Origin: Topomyia yanbarensis
Lineage: Eukaryota > Arthropoda > Insecta > Diptera > Culicidae
Reading direction: 5' to 3'
Assembly: GCF_030247195.1 (NCBI RefSeq)
Contig: NC_080671.1
Location: 186,909,725 to 186,973,724 of the forward strand
DNA: 64,000 nt
Shown here piece after piece: positions 1 to 12,827 of this stretch (the first letter of the stretch is position 1; every line of letters begins with the position of its first letter). The notes beneath the pieces were generated by a model. That model searched no databases. It had not been told where the DNA came from and was given only the letters and a program-made list of their open reading frames with translations. A program made the position numbers and the translations under genes.

Positions 1-395
1 AAAGCCCAACTTGATAAATTATCCAAACTATCTTGCAGTGGTTGTTGTAAATTTAAGGCTTTTGGTCCTGTAACAGAAACCACGCCATCATCTGCAAGTT
101 GCCTTAGAGTGCATGGGCTGACAATACAATTATCAATATCATTCACGTAAAAATTGTAGAGAAGGGGGCTTAAGCAAGAACCTTGTGGGAGGCCCATGTA
201 ACTTATTCTGAATGTTGCCAAATCGCCATATGAAAAATGCATGTGCTTTTCTGACAATAAGTTGTATAAATAATTATTTAATATTGGTGAAAGACCACAT
301 TGATGCAGTTTCTCTGAGAGAACATCAATGGAAACAGAGTCGAATGCTCCTTTTATGTCTAAGAACACATGTAAGTAAACAGTACTAGTGAACTG
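1..395 (-). CDS. I-type LINE reverse transcriptase, partial, open to window edge
   Basis: Reading leftwards from an in-frame TGA at 398-396, the frame stays open to base 1, about 131 codons, so the element continues outside the window. Visible RT landmarks are FLDIKGAFDSVSI (motif A), YMGLPQGSCLSPLLYNFYVN (motif B) and QLADDGVVSV (motif C, LADD in place of YADD). The enzyme would reverse-transcribe the element's own RNA at a nicked genomic target. The protein is clearly the same family as the decayed LINE at 60.05-63.76 kb, which shares VNDID and CTLRQLADDG. The lack of frameshifts makes this piece better preserved than that copy. The 5' side breaks at about 385-400, where similarity stops and unique sequence starts. 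I call the clade I-type because the sister copy has an RNase H domain. Confidence 0.85.
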
Positions 396-3300
396 TCAAG
401 AAAAATGAGGTTAACTGCGTCAGTAAAAAATCTAATTGTTCCTAGTACCTCAGTAGGCCGGTGACATTTATTATCACTTCTTCCTCGAAGTTCAAATATA
501 ATTTCTTCAATTTTAATTTTGTGGTTCTATTTTCATTCTGCTCGTATAAAATAGAACAATGTTAGTATTTAAATTCCTCAATATTTCACGTAAACATAAT
601 TATAAAACACATTATAAAATAACTGGTGACACTATGTTTTGCCCATCACTGTAGCTATCGGGCAATCTGACAGGCTGCTTACGACTGATTGCGAACAGGA
701 GCTGTGTTTAGATAGAAAAAAAATGTTGAAGTTAGATAATTTTCCGAACAGACGTAGTTAGTCGAACTCATCGCCCTTCTAACCTGACCGAGAATCAATG
801 ACGCAGAGGATGATTAAAAAAGGCACAATAAAACATCCTTAATCCCCGTCAGTCAGTGGTTAATTAACTTGAACTAAGGTTTCCACACAGCAAAACCACC
901 TCGCCTGGGCAGCTAGTATAGGTGGGATGACCAGACGGCGACGAATGACATTTTCTTGTATTATTAATGAATCGATTTTGCAGCAAAATAAACCCGCGCG
1001 TCACTGTTCTTCTTCTTCTCCACCAAACGAGCGCGCCACGAGTAGCTCCATTCTGCGAAATATGAATGCGATTTGCATAAATCAGATGTCAAGTTCGATA
1101 TCGCATTAGGTTCCCGGGCAGGTGCTTGCTGCTGCTGCTGCTGGCTAGCTACTTCTATCCGCGGCGCACTTCCTAATCGATAACGCATGCGATAGTGCGC
1201 GACATTGTTACGCGACAGGTCACGTCCAGTCCAGCTGAATGGGCTGAGCAATTATTATCGTACATTGCATCATGTAAACCTAATCATCTCGCCTCTGTGC
1301 ACCGGGGAAGAGTTCAGAGAAGCACAAACCCGACACTAATGTATTCACAGCTTGTTTAATTTACTTCCAATAATGCAGAATCGCCTCCCGCTATGCTATA
1401 GAGGCAGGCAGCAACGAGCGAGAGTGACACTGACTTGTCAAAAATCTCATTAGGAAGACGCGTTACGCTGGCGCCATCTCGCTAACGAAGGGCTCCATTG
1501 TTTGCTGACCTCAGCTTGTTGGTGCGCCGCCGAATGCCAAACTATCCGCGTGAAATGCAAACAAACAGCTTCGGGATCAAAAGAGAACCTGGGTAAATTG
1601 TGCTAAGGAAAACAAATGCAATTTGTTTAGAATGGGGGTTTATTTGTATTTGCTTAATCCGCTTCCTGCATAGGTTCGGTTCGGTTGGGTTGGGTTATAG
1701 CTTGGTACATCGACTGGTTGCCATGTTGGAGAGCGCTCTGGAATCTGCCAGAAGGTTGGACAGAGCACGAAAAAGAACATGCCACCAGGAAAGTAAATCG
1801 AAGCAACAGAACACGTTCGTTCGACTGCAAAAGGGGCAGCAACGGCATCATCGGTGCTTGGCAAGTCGGGTATGCGGAATGGATTAATATAATATGTGTG
1901 TGGGTTTGGCGCCATCTGTCCGATTATATCCCATATATAACGATGGGAGGGTCCGGCGCACATGCCGCACTTCCTTCTTGACTCCCTCGTCGACAAATTC
2001 AAAACACATTACAAACGATTGCTTTCGCCATTCCGCTCTGCTGCTAATGCGCTCTCCATCTGTTGAACTCGGGTCCCGGACTCCGGTCCCAAACTCCTGC
2101 ACGACCGAGCACGTTGTGAAAAAGGTTTATCTTGCATCTTTGCCATCCTTCTTCTCGGACCAGCAACTTTCGAGAGAAATAGCGCTTCTTCTTTCTTTTC
2201 GGATCCTTCCGCGCATCTCCTGTTTTGATCTCGTGTCTGATTTCTCCACACCGGCCATGGTCGCTTCCCACCCGAGCATCGTTATTAATTTTCGAAGGTC
2301 TCGAAAATCGAAAAATGTGAGAAAAAGGACCAGTTTCGATATGTTGGCCACACCAAAAAAATCTCTCGCGTGAGTCACTTAACAGCCTTTTGCTTGCCTG
2401 CAGTTGGCCGAGCCGAGACCATCACCAGCTCTTATCAAAAGGTTCGTTCCGAAACTTGTAACCGTCTGGTTCCACGAAATCTTCCACCTTTTTTTGGGTG
2501 TCTTTCTTCTGCACTGTACTCCATTCCGAGCCCTGCGAACATATTTGCGGCAAATTCAACAAAAGGATGTCGCGACAAGATTGCGACCGCGCCTCACCCG
2601 TTGCAACTTTTAAAGCGAGAGAGAGAGAGAGAAAGAAAATCAACATAAAATCCCAAAAATAGCAACTGGATCCCGGTGCCAGCGGAGCTCCCTTGATGGT
2701 ATAGCGTCGACTTGCGGTGGTGATGATGAGTGGGGGATTAAACTTCTCGGTATTCTGATAAAGGCTACCAAAGCAACGGTCAACGCTCTTCAGATATTCC
2801 ATGCTTTTCCCTTACAATTTAATTAATGTGTAATTTCTTAATTTGGCCTTTAGTGACCACTAATTTATCGCTTTCGCCAGGAATTGTTTCCACCTTCAAT
2901 CCGACGCAAATTGAGCATCACGGTGCCACGGTTTGCCACATCCCACGGGAGACCAGCCAGTTGGTGTGGTGGGGTATTGAATTTCTTCTGTTACCACATG
3001 TCACGAAACGATGGCAGCATGTGGTTCCGCCGATATGTCTGAAAACCTGGCTAGAGTCCGTCCGTACGTACTGCACTGCAATGCGTGTGGGTGAGTGGAA
3101 GAGCGCTAGGAAAAGAAAATAGATCACCCATGTGGTGTGGCCTTTGGCTGCCGCCGTGCCGCCATCCACCGTCATCGACATCGCATATGAATTGCTATTT
3201 TTTATCGCTTGTTTACATTCCACTAATCGCGCTGCCTGGTCGCTGTGCCGGTGCCATCATCAGACAGAAGTGTATAACCTGATCGGACGATCCCCTCCAG

Positions 3301-4140
3301 CGCCAGTTTCAGCTGTGGGAAGAGATGCGTGATTTCGTTCGGTGTGTTTGCCATACAACAAACATATTCACAGGAGCAGTACACTATGCTCAGGGTGATA
3401 TGTGTTCGCGCCGTTTGAACTAGGCAGCCAGGGTGAGAGATGTTGAATAATGATTTGTTATGTGCGACGCAAATATAGGGAGGAAGCTATTACGAACAGT
3501 GTTGACGAATCAGACCCCCCATTACTTCGAAATTTGACTTATTTAATGAAACAGTTGGCTGATTAGGACAATCATGTGTGAAATGCGTTCGAGTATGAAA
3601 AGAAAAGGAAGCGTTGATAACTTGATTCGTATAGCTTAATCACATACGAAAAAAAAAGATTCTCCTAATTCATTAACAACGGAATTATTTTGGAACGTTG
3701 GTTTACATTACAAATACAGAAGCGCGACGGTCGCCATATAACATCTGATACATTTAAAATATGGCCGCTTTGTTTTTAATTACGGTTGCGCCTCTAGTTG
3801 TTGCAGCGAGAAACTAATGACAGAATTTCGATCGGAATGTATTGCTCATTTGGTAGCTAAAAATTCACCAGGTTTCATAAGCAGGTTCAACAGTTATCAA
3901 AGAAAGACGCGAAAAAATTGCACATTCGCGTAGAAAACTGAACGTAGTCAGAAGAAATGATCGCAATGGATATGAGGACTGATATTTTAGTTTATTGGTT
4001 ACTCCAGGAAATCCAGAAGTACAAAAGTTAAAATTACTCTTTCAACGATGGGCATTTGGTTCATCCCTTAGCATGATAGATATTTAGTAAACAAACACAT
4101 GATCAAAGCTTAACCTGGCAGAGTAGTTCAACTTTTGCCC
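396..4140. other. Unique sequence without a recognisable gene
   Basis: This 3.7-kb stretch has mixed composition, GC-richer at about 900-3,350. Short open frames occur on both strands but none shows a known domain. Simple repeats are a CTG tract at 1126-1143 and a GA tract at 2617-2633. I found no TSD-bounded element in it. It could be upstream or intronic DNA of a neighbouring gene, which is inference only. Confidence 0.4.
1126..1143. repeat. CTG trinucleotide microsatellite
   Basis: Six uninterrupted TGC/CTG units lie in unique sequence. No coding context is evident around them. Confidence 0.85.
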
Positions 4141-4169
4141 TTATGTGCAATCGTTCTATTTCCATATTT

Positions 4170-4850
4170 TCGTTGGTCATTCACAAAATAAATCTCGCCC
4201 TTTACGGGAGAGCACAATTGCGATTGGCTCTTCGCAGATCCGTCATAGACCCACTGTGCGCGAGGTGGAACAGTTGATCAAGCTGATCATGGATCTTCTG
4301 TTTCCAGAAGTATCACTCATACAGCTACATCATACGAGACATATGGTGCCAATAACGTACAACTCCTTAGCCTTGCTTCGTAGAGAAGAACAACATGTAA
4401 CACGACGTCGAGTACGAAAACGTCAAAAACCAAGATGTGTATATGGACAATGATCTGACGGAAATTCGTCTGCATGACTTTAGTACGGATTGTATTAAAA
4501 AATTCATGCCGAAGTATGGAGAAGAGGAATCCGTCACAAACGTCAATTGCAGAAACTTTTTCCCTGACATTTTCAATGGTGTTCGGGTGGCTTGAATGCG
4601 ACTTTACCAACCTATGCCTTCTTACTTGACTTTCAAGGGCAGATCATCTCAAGGTGTTAACTAGATCCAAAGAACGCAATGACATACTCACGTGTCAGTT
4701 CTGTAACCAGCCGGTAGACTACGGTAATTCATGCGCCAAAACAACTAATGAAAATTCATCTACTACAACCAAAAGTAACAAACAGCCTTCGATATCTGCT
4801 AATACGTCACGGACAAATGCCGGACAAACAATATCCAAAATCAATAGCTA
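4170..4850 (+). pseudogene. Gag-like ORF1 remnant of a LINE
   Basis: Several frames together give a protein parallel to the better-preserved gag-like ORF at 21.5-22.5 kb. Matching landmarks in order are RPTVREVEQLIKL (N-terminal), VYMDNDLTEIRLHDFS, KYGEEESVTN, NFFPDIFNGVRVA and the knuckle CQFCNQPVDYGNSC. In the homologue the knuckle reads CQFCEQTAHYGQSC, a CX2CX4HX4C zinc knuckle. Here the histidine is replaced by aspartate, so zinc binding would be lost. At least two frame changes and in-frame stops (one follows NGVRVA) show it is dead. Gag-like ORF1 proteins bind the element RNA. The remnant is followed by an AGCTTGAGCTTG-containing stretch at 4860 and then by the left arm of an inverted duplicate. 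Confidence 0.7.
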
Positions 4851-4971
4851 ACATACCTAGGCTTGAGCTTGAGCTTGTGTGACCACCCCTGGCCGCTGCT
4901 CCGTTATCGATCTGGACTAGCTGCAGTTCAGGAATCAGTTGCAGTTGCACCAGAATAAGTAGATAATCAAT

Positions 4972-5222
4972 GGGAGTAGTGAAACATCTTTCAATGTGCA
5001 ACTCCTGGTAATCCTAAAGTGTTATTGATCAATGCCGGCGCCAGCCAGACCCGAACGTAGATCGCGGAAGGAAAGGAAAGGAATGGTTAGTCCGATACTT
5101 GCTTTTGCTAGAGGCCGTATATACTACTGCGCACTCCACAAGTATCACCGGAGGAGGATATTTGATAGTAAGTCTAGAAGTTGGATTTTACTTCTTCTTT
5201 ACCGACGCCAGAGAAGTGACTC
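4972..5222 (+). repeat. Left copy of a 250-bp inverted duplicate
   Basis: This segment is repeated in reverse orientation at 7317-7569 with a few percent differences. Both contain CATCTTTCAATGTGCAA, GTAGATCGCGGAAGGAAAGG and GCTAGAGGCCGTATATACTA. The two copies bracket about 2.1 kb that includes a separate LINE 3' insertion. No protein family was recognised in either copy. Confidence 0.75.
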
Positions 5223-5840
5223 CACAGAATCACTCGAAAACACAAAAAGCACCAAACATCTCGTCGCTGTTGTGCTATTTTATGACAAACGCTATTTTAG
5301 GGTAAACTATGCCACATTACTCTTCTGAAAAATCTCTTCAAAGTGGCTTTTTGGTATTTTCGAAATTCTGATTGGTTACTCAAATATAGCGTGAAACGTG
5401 ATGAGAAATTGTGCTTTAAATCACTATCTTAGGATTAGCTCAAATTATAATGAAGTTTTAGATGTTTTCATATGAACAAAATGTCTTAGGAACCCAATAA
5501 CATGAAAAATTTCAAAATAAGAATACATGTATTGCGAGGAAAATGCAGTTTCACTTTTAAACTGGAACTGTCGAATGTTTGGCAACACTGTAACGAAAAA
5601 TTACTATTTTTTCTCGATTCCCTAACCAGTTTGCTTGAAAATGCATCTAACCATTTTTTACCAAATAAAGTAGATATGAATAAAAGTTAAAAATTGATGC
5701 TTTCTTTGCATTTTCCATACACAATTATGACACGTCATTCAAATTTTGTCATCAATATACACTTATGACGCGTGTAAGTCAGACTTTTGTTTACATTTTT
5801 AGCAAAACTCTCATTATAGTCAACCGATCTTCGTAATATT

Positions 5841-5870
5841 TGCGTTGCGTTGCGTTGCGTTGCGTTGCGT
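5841..5870. repeat. TGCGT pentanucleotide tract (element tail)
   Basis: Six perfect TGCGT units abut the first copy of a 22-bp direct repeat. On the minus strand this reads as an ACGCA tail at the 3' end of a retroposed element. Confidence 0.9.
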
Positions 5871-6834
5871 TGTGACGATGATTTTGGCGGATTGCACACT
5901 GACTTCATCATGTTTGACTGCTGATTATCTAATAAGAGTTGCTTAGGAAATGGTAAGTAGGAATTCATACCAATTCGACCCATATTAAAACCTCAACAGC
6001 ATGATAGCCATCATTGCCGGCCGCCCCCATCTCCATCGTTCACGGGGAAGGATAAAGGATAAGGTAGCCAGGAAGTGTTGATGCTCCACCTACTTAACGG
6101 AAGGACGACGATTCATCAGACTCTTCCATAGGTGTCGCGGAGTTGGTAGTTTGGAAGGGTATCAGGTCTAGGATTCGCTCCAAGCAAGCGATGCGACCTG
6201 TAAAGCATATTTTATTACGTAGTTGTTTAGTTAGTCTTCGAGTGCACGATCACTCGAAAAAGAGATCTTCTTTAGTTTTTGGTTTTTTTTAAACTCTGGG
6301 CAGCCGGCTACCGAGAGTATACTATGTTCCCTAAACAAAAGCAATTTGAACTCCACTCGAAGTGACACATTATATAGGCAAAAATAGCGCGAGATGTTAT
6401 AAATCAGGGAAAGTATTTCTTATTTTCCATATCAGATTTGTGGAATACAAGTATACGAGCGATAATAACGAACACTGGAGGGAAATATAAAGGATTGTTA
6501 ACCTGATGCACGGGCTTGTTAGCAATAACGGAGCTTGAAATTAGGTTCATAAAAACAGACGCGGCGAATTTTCAATACGTATTGACCCGTGATCATAGAT
6601 ACTAGTCAGATTATTCGTATTGGGGCTAATTTCCGATCAACTATTCATTTTTACGGCAATGTTTTCTCGACTAGATCTGTTCGCACCCTCTCATTCTGCT
6701 ACTATCGGCAGAAGGCTGATAGCACCCAGTCGTCGCCGGTCTAAGGACCAAATGTCATCAATAGACTTAGACTCGCGTGGAGGCATGAGATAGGAAACTT
6801 GTGAGAATTTTGTTATCCCACCGTTTGACGACCT
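5843..6834 (-). mobile_element. LINE 3' fragment with 22-bp target site duplication
   Basis: The 22-bp sequence beginning CAACCGATCTTCG occurs at 5821-5842 and again at 6835-6856, flanking 992 bp. On the minus strand the insert ends in an ACGCA pentanucleotide tail directly against one copy of the repeat, as expected of target-primed reverse transcription. A long TSD plus a simple tail plus loss of the 5' part indicates a truncated non-LTR retrotransposon or a passenger it mobilised. The body holds no RT frame. The stretch at 5995-6215 is GC-richer and looks like 3' untranslated sequence. Family assignment is open. Confidence 0.65.
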
Positions 6835-7316
6835 CAACCGATCTTCGTAATATTTGAGAGATTAATACAGAATAGACAGAAGCATCAACTGTCACTTGAC
6901 GTCTAAGACCGTGTTCAGTCAATCTCGACTTCTCTGTATTGTATTTATTGTTTATTAGTTTCATGGTATTCAATCTCAAACTTTAAAAAATATTTTTCAC
7001 GAAATGCTAAAGGGCGCTTCTCATAAGAAAGCACAACAGTGACGATCTAACACTGAAAATCAAAGCTACTCTAGCGACAAGATGGACGCAACCACGAGCG
7101 AGGGAGAAGGCAGATGGAACAATCAGCAAACAGCAGAAGGTAAACCTGACCATTGCTCACCACCAAGAGGGAAAATGATCGCAGGGAGCGGAAAACAGTG
7201 CGCTCAGGACTTTTTAATCTTTCATAAATTATAAATTAAATTGCGTCTTTCTTCGGATGGGAAGTAAAGCCGTTAGTGCCCGGTCCATGAGTTTGGTGGA
7301 TCGATATTTAGTCCAG

Positions 7317-7569
7317 ATAGTAGAGTCACTTCTATTGTGCCGGTAATGAAGAAGTACATCTTCTATACTTACTAACAAACATCCTCCTCCCGTGATACTT
7401 GTGAAGTACGCAGTAGTATATACGGCCTCTAGCAAAAAGCAAGCATCGGACCAACACTCCTTCCCTTTCCTTCCGCGATCTACGTTCGGGACTGGCCGGT
7501 GCCGGTATTGATCAATAAACACTTTAGGATTACCAGGAATTGCACATTGAAAGATGTTTCGCTACTCCA
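7317..7569 (-). repeat. Right copy of the 250-bp inverted duplicate
   Basis: Reverse-complement partner of 4972-5222. The match starts near a TTATTGATCAAT motif and runs through the GGAAGGAAAGG segment. Confidence 0.75.
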
Positions 7570-8226
7570 AGGCATATTTGTCTATTCAACTTCATTTTCA
7601 TACATGGAAATGTATGCTGTAAAACCATGTTGCACTTCGCAGGGAAGACGTCGTTGACGAGCAACCATCCGACGCTGCTTTAGGGTTATAACTTGCGCTT
7701 CCGATACGGCCGACCTCGAATTCCGTGTCCACGTGACGTTCTACATATTGCCCAAATACTTCTTTATTGCCTCCCATCACGAGCAGCCCAAGGGGAACTG
7801 CTCCAGTGTTATAGTGACGAAACAGCTACTTGGGAACGTTGGTATTTCTACTTTACTTGAATGACTGAAGACTCCTCTCCGGTCCTTCACAGATGATCTG
7901 AACATATTTCATCTTATCCGCTCAAGAAAGAATTGCGGATCTCTCCAAAAATAGCTTGAAACCTTTGCTGATTGCGTGGTACCAAAAACCGCGTGAGTGC
8001 AAATCCGAAGAAGTGTACGGTGATCGAATTCTCGAGATAGACATTCTGATCGAGCTCACCCTACCATTTCTTATGACTTATGATCTACGCTTTGGGAAAA
8101 TTTGGTCAGGCACGTTCGAGCGAGAGGTAACACGGGAGGGGGTGGATTTGTATTCGTCCAGAGTTTTTATTCGCCTGATATGGTCACCCTATTCTAGTTC
8201 GACTTTCGATATATACTGAAAACTTA
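7570..8226. other. Unique sequence, no gene recognised
   Basis: Open frames of 60 (minus) and 87 (plus) codons occur, but neither has a recognisable motif or start context. Nothing else is evident. Confidence 0.35.
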
Positions 8227-8670
8227 GGCTGTGAACCATTTGGCGAAATTTTGAACTTTTGAATAAAATCTGAAAGTTATTTGCAAAATAACCCTGCTCT
8301 GGAACATGGTTAAAATTGACAGAGCGATAGTTAAATTTGACAGCTCGATAGTTAAAATGTTGCCCATGGTGCAGAATAAACAGGTGCAAACATTTTCTGT
8401 ATCTGATTGAGATTGTCAATATTTTTCAAAACAAAATGAAGAGATAAAGATGGAATCGATAACGTGTTGTGTCAAGATTCGTTCGTCATACTTAATATAA
8501 TAAGACAAATGTTCACATCTCTACCAACATGAGGTCATCGCAACTGTCAATTCTACATAACTATCCAAATGTCAACTTAAAAAAATTAAATTTTACCGTT
8601 CGAGAGAAAATAACTTTTGAACTGTCAAATTTAAACTGAAAGTAAAAAAAACGCCAGATGGTTCACAGCC
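8227..8670. mobile_element. Tourist-like (PIF/Harbinger-type) MITE, TTA duplication
   Basis: The termini are inverted repeats: GGCTGTGAACCATTTGGCG on the left and the complement of GGCTGTGAACCATCTGGCG on the right. TTA lies directly outside both ends (8224-8226 and 8671-8673). A 3-bp TTA/TWA duplication with GG-starting termini is typical of PIF/Harbinger MITEs. At 444 bp it has no transposase frame, so it would depend on an enzyme encoded elsewhere. Confidence 0.8.
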
Positions 8671-8778
8671 TTAATGCGGTGTTATAGTGATGTAATAAAC
8701 GAAACAAGTAAACAAAGAGAGGCTCTCAATGTTACGTTCTAATCTAAAACTTCTCCAGAATTATATAAAAAACAGATA

Positions 8779-9010
8779 CAGTCGTCATTCGCTGGTAGGA
8801 CACTTTTTAACTGGGCCGCTTTTTAGTTGGACTAAAAAGCATCTGAACGTCAAAATCTCATGTCAAATTGACTTTGACAATCTATCTAACAAACTTTTAC
8901 ACTACTAATGTCTTCTTTGGAGAGTTTTTGACATTTGTCAGTCGGTCCAACTAGCGAATTAAATTCGTTAGTTGGACATCGGCTGTGGCCCAACCAACGA
9001 ATCACGACTG
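8779..9010. mobile_element. Mariner-type MITE, TA duplication
   Basis: Termini CAGTCGTCATTCGCTGGT and, in complement on the right, CAGTCGTGATTCGTTGGT pair as inverted repeats, and each is flanked by TA. TTTTAGTTGGAC-like motifs are also repeated inversely inside. Length 232 bp, no ORF. TA duplication with CAGT termini is the usual Tc1/mariner/pogo pattern. Confidence 0.75.
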
Positions 9011-12000
9011 TACAGATCAGTTTTTCCATAGAAGTACTGCCGGTAAGTGGGACAGAAATTTTGTACAAACACACAACTGGAGAAGTGTCTCATTGCGAAC
9101 ACCCTTACGGCAGGTTTTCCTCTGCACCCCAAATATAAACTGTACAGCGGGAGTTATTCCCGATCAAAATCTCACGCCGCTTTTTTGGCGTCATTTAATT
9201 TTTAAACGATGACCCTATCCTCTCTAGCTACAACAAAAAGGCAATCGCAGATCGCCATGATTTACTCAACTGACAGACTTGTTTCACATACCGCGGACAG
9301 AATGTTTACCCATCTGGCAGTGTTTGTTATTTTCCCTTGCTGTTTAGTCTCACTCGCAGTAGCCATAGTGTGACACTGAATGACTTGGCTGTTTATCTGC
9401 AGACAAACACACACCCGCTCTCCCGATTCTGATACCGGATTCCGAGAGGTGTCACATCACTCGAGCAGGGTCTAATTGCGGCCACCTGCTACACAAAATA
9501 TAAGGTACCAGGGTCACCACATTGGCGAACTTCCTCTGAAAAGCAATTGTATACTCCGCCATCTTTTTACGTTTCTTAACGGCCTTTGCCTTCTGCAACC
9601 TAGCTATACAAACGAGTTCTAATTCACTGCTGCACGAAACAGGAACCCTTCTCAAACAGGACGAAAACGACGACTGCTCTGCCGTGACGGCAGCAAACTC
9701 CCGACAACCGGACGATGATTGATAAAGATCATTGTCAAACCGGAGTCTTATCGGCAGCCGGTTGCAAACGCACGACAGCGGTAGGGGTGGAGAACTGATG
9801 ATTAATTTCCTACCAATCAGACCCCGGGGCCGCGTCACGCTGGCGTCAGCCGAATAAATCAAACTTTTATCTAAATCTTTCCACGCGGTCATCCTATAGA
9901 ACTACCAACTGACGGGGACGGGCGGCACTCGGCGTGTGATCCGAGACGGCTAGTTCTTCATCGTCGTCGTCGTCACCGATTACCGCCGTCTCCCTCGAAG
10001 AGTTCTCTTAACCGTGTGGTGTATGCTAATGCGATTTGTCATCGCGATTGCTTTCCGTCAAACCGAAGAGGGGGCTTCCGCCAGCGAGGGGGCAACATTT
10101 TTGTTTGCTAAAATAACAGCTTAAAATATTTAGAAACGAAGATTTATATCAGCTCCATACAATCGTCATCGTCTGCTCAGACGACGACCGACACCCAGCA
10201 GACCGGCAGCAAACACCCTTCGGTTGTGTAGTAGGCGGGAAATACCATTGCGCTGACGACGCGAGTGTGAATTCCCGAGAAGTCGATCCATCTGCCATCT
10301 GGGTTCCCGCGCCCGGTTCTAGCACTTTGACATGTGGTAGCGTGAATCAAGTGGGGATTGTTTATTTGCTGCTGGCTAAACCGTACGTACCGTCGAGCGA
10401 GAATAGACCAACAACCCGGCCTGATGTGACAGATTTGTTTTGATAGCTTCTTACCACCCGAACCGACCCATTGAGAATTCGCTCGAAAGTAAGCAAGGAG
10501 GGAGCTAGGTAGGGTTGCCAAGTTGCTGAAGACTTATAATTTATTTGTCAGTTGCGTTCCGCGAGAGATTGCTCTTGTTCGGACATCCCTTGCACTTTCC
10601 TCCTGTTCTTTCGTGTCACCCCACAGGAGAATAATCCAAAAAGTTTCATTCCCCTCGTAATTTAACAACGCGTCGCAGCAGCAGCAGCGGAGGCGCAGCA
10701 TGTGAGTTTTATGTTCGGTCGTGTCTCGTTTTCTCCTGTTTTTATAACGAAATAAAAGAAGACACAGGTGCGTTTTAGTGAGCGATTTATCTTCTCGACG
10801 TATAGTTTCGTATTTTTCCGGAACGCAATACCCTGGACCGGGCTGGGTTTGGCTTGTGACCGTGTTGGAAAGCGGGGAGGAGGAATTGCAAATGGTTGTG
10901 AGTGTCAGTTTGTTGAAATGGATTATTGAAATTTAGAGCTTGTGCTTGTGGTCGGGGATTCAACGCGTTTCTCTCGGTGTACCAGATGGGTAATTTGTTG
11001 GATCGATATCAAGGGAATTGTGGTAACGGTGCTGCAATATGGTGTCTTGGAGATGCTGTTAGAAATTTGGTGGTGAAAATGTTCTCATCTTTAATATATT
11101 TGCAGCCAATGGCTTATGAGTTATTTCAACCTTCATTATAGTAGCTATCGTTGGATTATTTGGATGATTTAAGCTGTAAGTTAAGCTGACATGATACTAT
11201 CTCTTAACACTAAAAAGAACTTCTGCTTCCTCCCAAGTAAAGATAAACACGCATTGATGCACCGAAGGGCTACGTACTCGATCGCCACGGTCGTGACCAA
11301 CTCACTGGAGACCCATCATAAATCAACGCTATTTCCCCCCTCCGCCACCGTTTGCGGCATCCACTTCAAAGGAAGAGTCAAAAAATCAAACCGACAAACA
11401 GCTCATCAGAAACTCAAAAAAAAGCAAACACCCCGGATCGGCAGCAGAACCATAAGAGTCATAAACCTCTGAATACGAGACGCCGCGAAATTTCCTGCTT
11501 TGCGCGGATAATAAACTTTCACACCGAAGCGTGAACCTGGAGCGATCCCACACGTAGCCGGGCGGCGACTGCCTGCTCTGCGACTCATCCTCCGTGCAAA
11601 GGAAAAGGAAAACAAACGCTTCATTTTATATTCCAATAAAATAGGGACTATAATTATACCATCATTCACGAACTACGATCCGACCCCGCACCCGATCCGG
11701 CCCAATCCCCAATGGGTGGGGAAAGGAGATAGAAATCCAGACAGCCCAAGACGAGCACAGCTTCCAAGAACCCCACGAACTGCAGGAAAACGGTTCGACG
11801 GCAATGGAGCCAGCGTGCATCCGGTCCGGAATATTTTTAGCACGTCAAAATTTTAATGACATCGGAATCCACGAATCAAGACCATTCACGAAGGCTTCAC
11901 GGATCGTAAACATGTGCGCATACACACACAACCACACACTGACAGGGGCGATGAAAAGAGGAATTCTAATTTAATGAGTAAACAGCGCGTCCGCAGAAAG

Positions 12001-12827
12001 CCGAACATCTGTCTAAACATGCTCTCTTCGGCTGCCGCCGGACTCGAGAGGACCCCGCACAGAAGGCACGGCACGCCTGTTGGAACTAATTACGATTTGA
12101 TTACATATATATCCATCGGCGAGTGCAAGACGGTGCTGGTCCGTTCTGCGGCGTCTGCATCTAAAAAGACGATGGGCGCATCCGCTGATTTGCCACGGAA
12201 GAACCGCTAATTAATCTGAAACGTTCTAGGAAATGACAAGCCCTGAACGTTGGTGGAACATCGCCGACGGTAGATGCACCGACGATCGTTTCTGCTATAT
12301 TTGGAACTGTCTCGTAGAAAAGGAAGTGTAATAGACGCATGGTTTCATCCGTCCCGAAATAGAACATTCCACATTGTACTGTCAGTGCTACTGTGGGTCT
12401 CGCCAATATACTGGAATGGTCGAGCCCAATGATTTATTTGTCGCCAATCCCGCACAAAAGCGTAGCCACGGCCAATTAAAACAACGCGAAGGCGCCACAA
12501 ATAAATGACATAATTACGAATAGGTTCAACGGTGGTGGCGTGGTCGTGCAATTTCTCGATTTGATTACCATGCGGGAGAGTATGATCTAGAAACGAGTAG
12601 ATACACTCCCCAGACGCCGCACAATGCAATTTAGCGAGAAGATCAGATCGAGTCACGGCAAAAGGCACACGAGCAAAAGGCCGGCCGCCAGACGTCATTT
12701 GCATTTAGAATGTGGCAGAAAACGACAACCGTCTCACGTAGTCGGTCCCGTCGCACGAGTCGTAATCGGCGAAAGTGTCCGACTTACAATTCCTCCCTTC
12801 GACGACCGAGATCATATGAGAACTTAC
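9011..12827. other. GC-richer unique island, no assignable gene
   Basis: The region has near-balanced composition and no repeat element that I could bound. A 146-codon minus frame (9452-9892) and a 114-codon minus frame (10177-10521) show no domain and are plausible by chance at this GC content. A CGT microsatellite sits at 9959-9975 and a GCA run at 10676-10688. A possible non-coding exon (10627-10701, between CACAG and GTGAGT) is too weak to call. On context this may be intron or regulatory DNA of the minus-strand gene suggested at 12.83 kb. Confidence 0.35.

Noticed and set aside
9452..9892. 146-codon minus-strand ORF
   Set aside because: No domain, no repeats of coding pattern, and a length expected by chance in this GC-richer stretch.
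10627..10701. Possible non-coding exon between CCCCACAG and GTGAGT
   Set aside because: All frames contain stops and there is no supporting partner exon.
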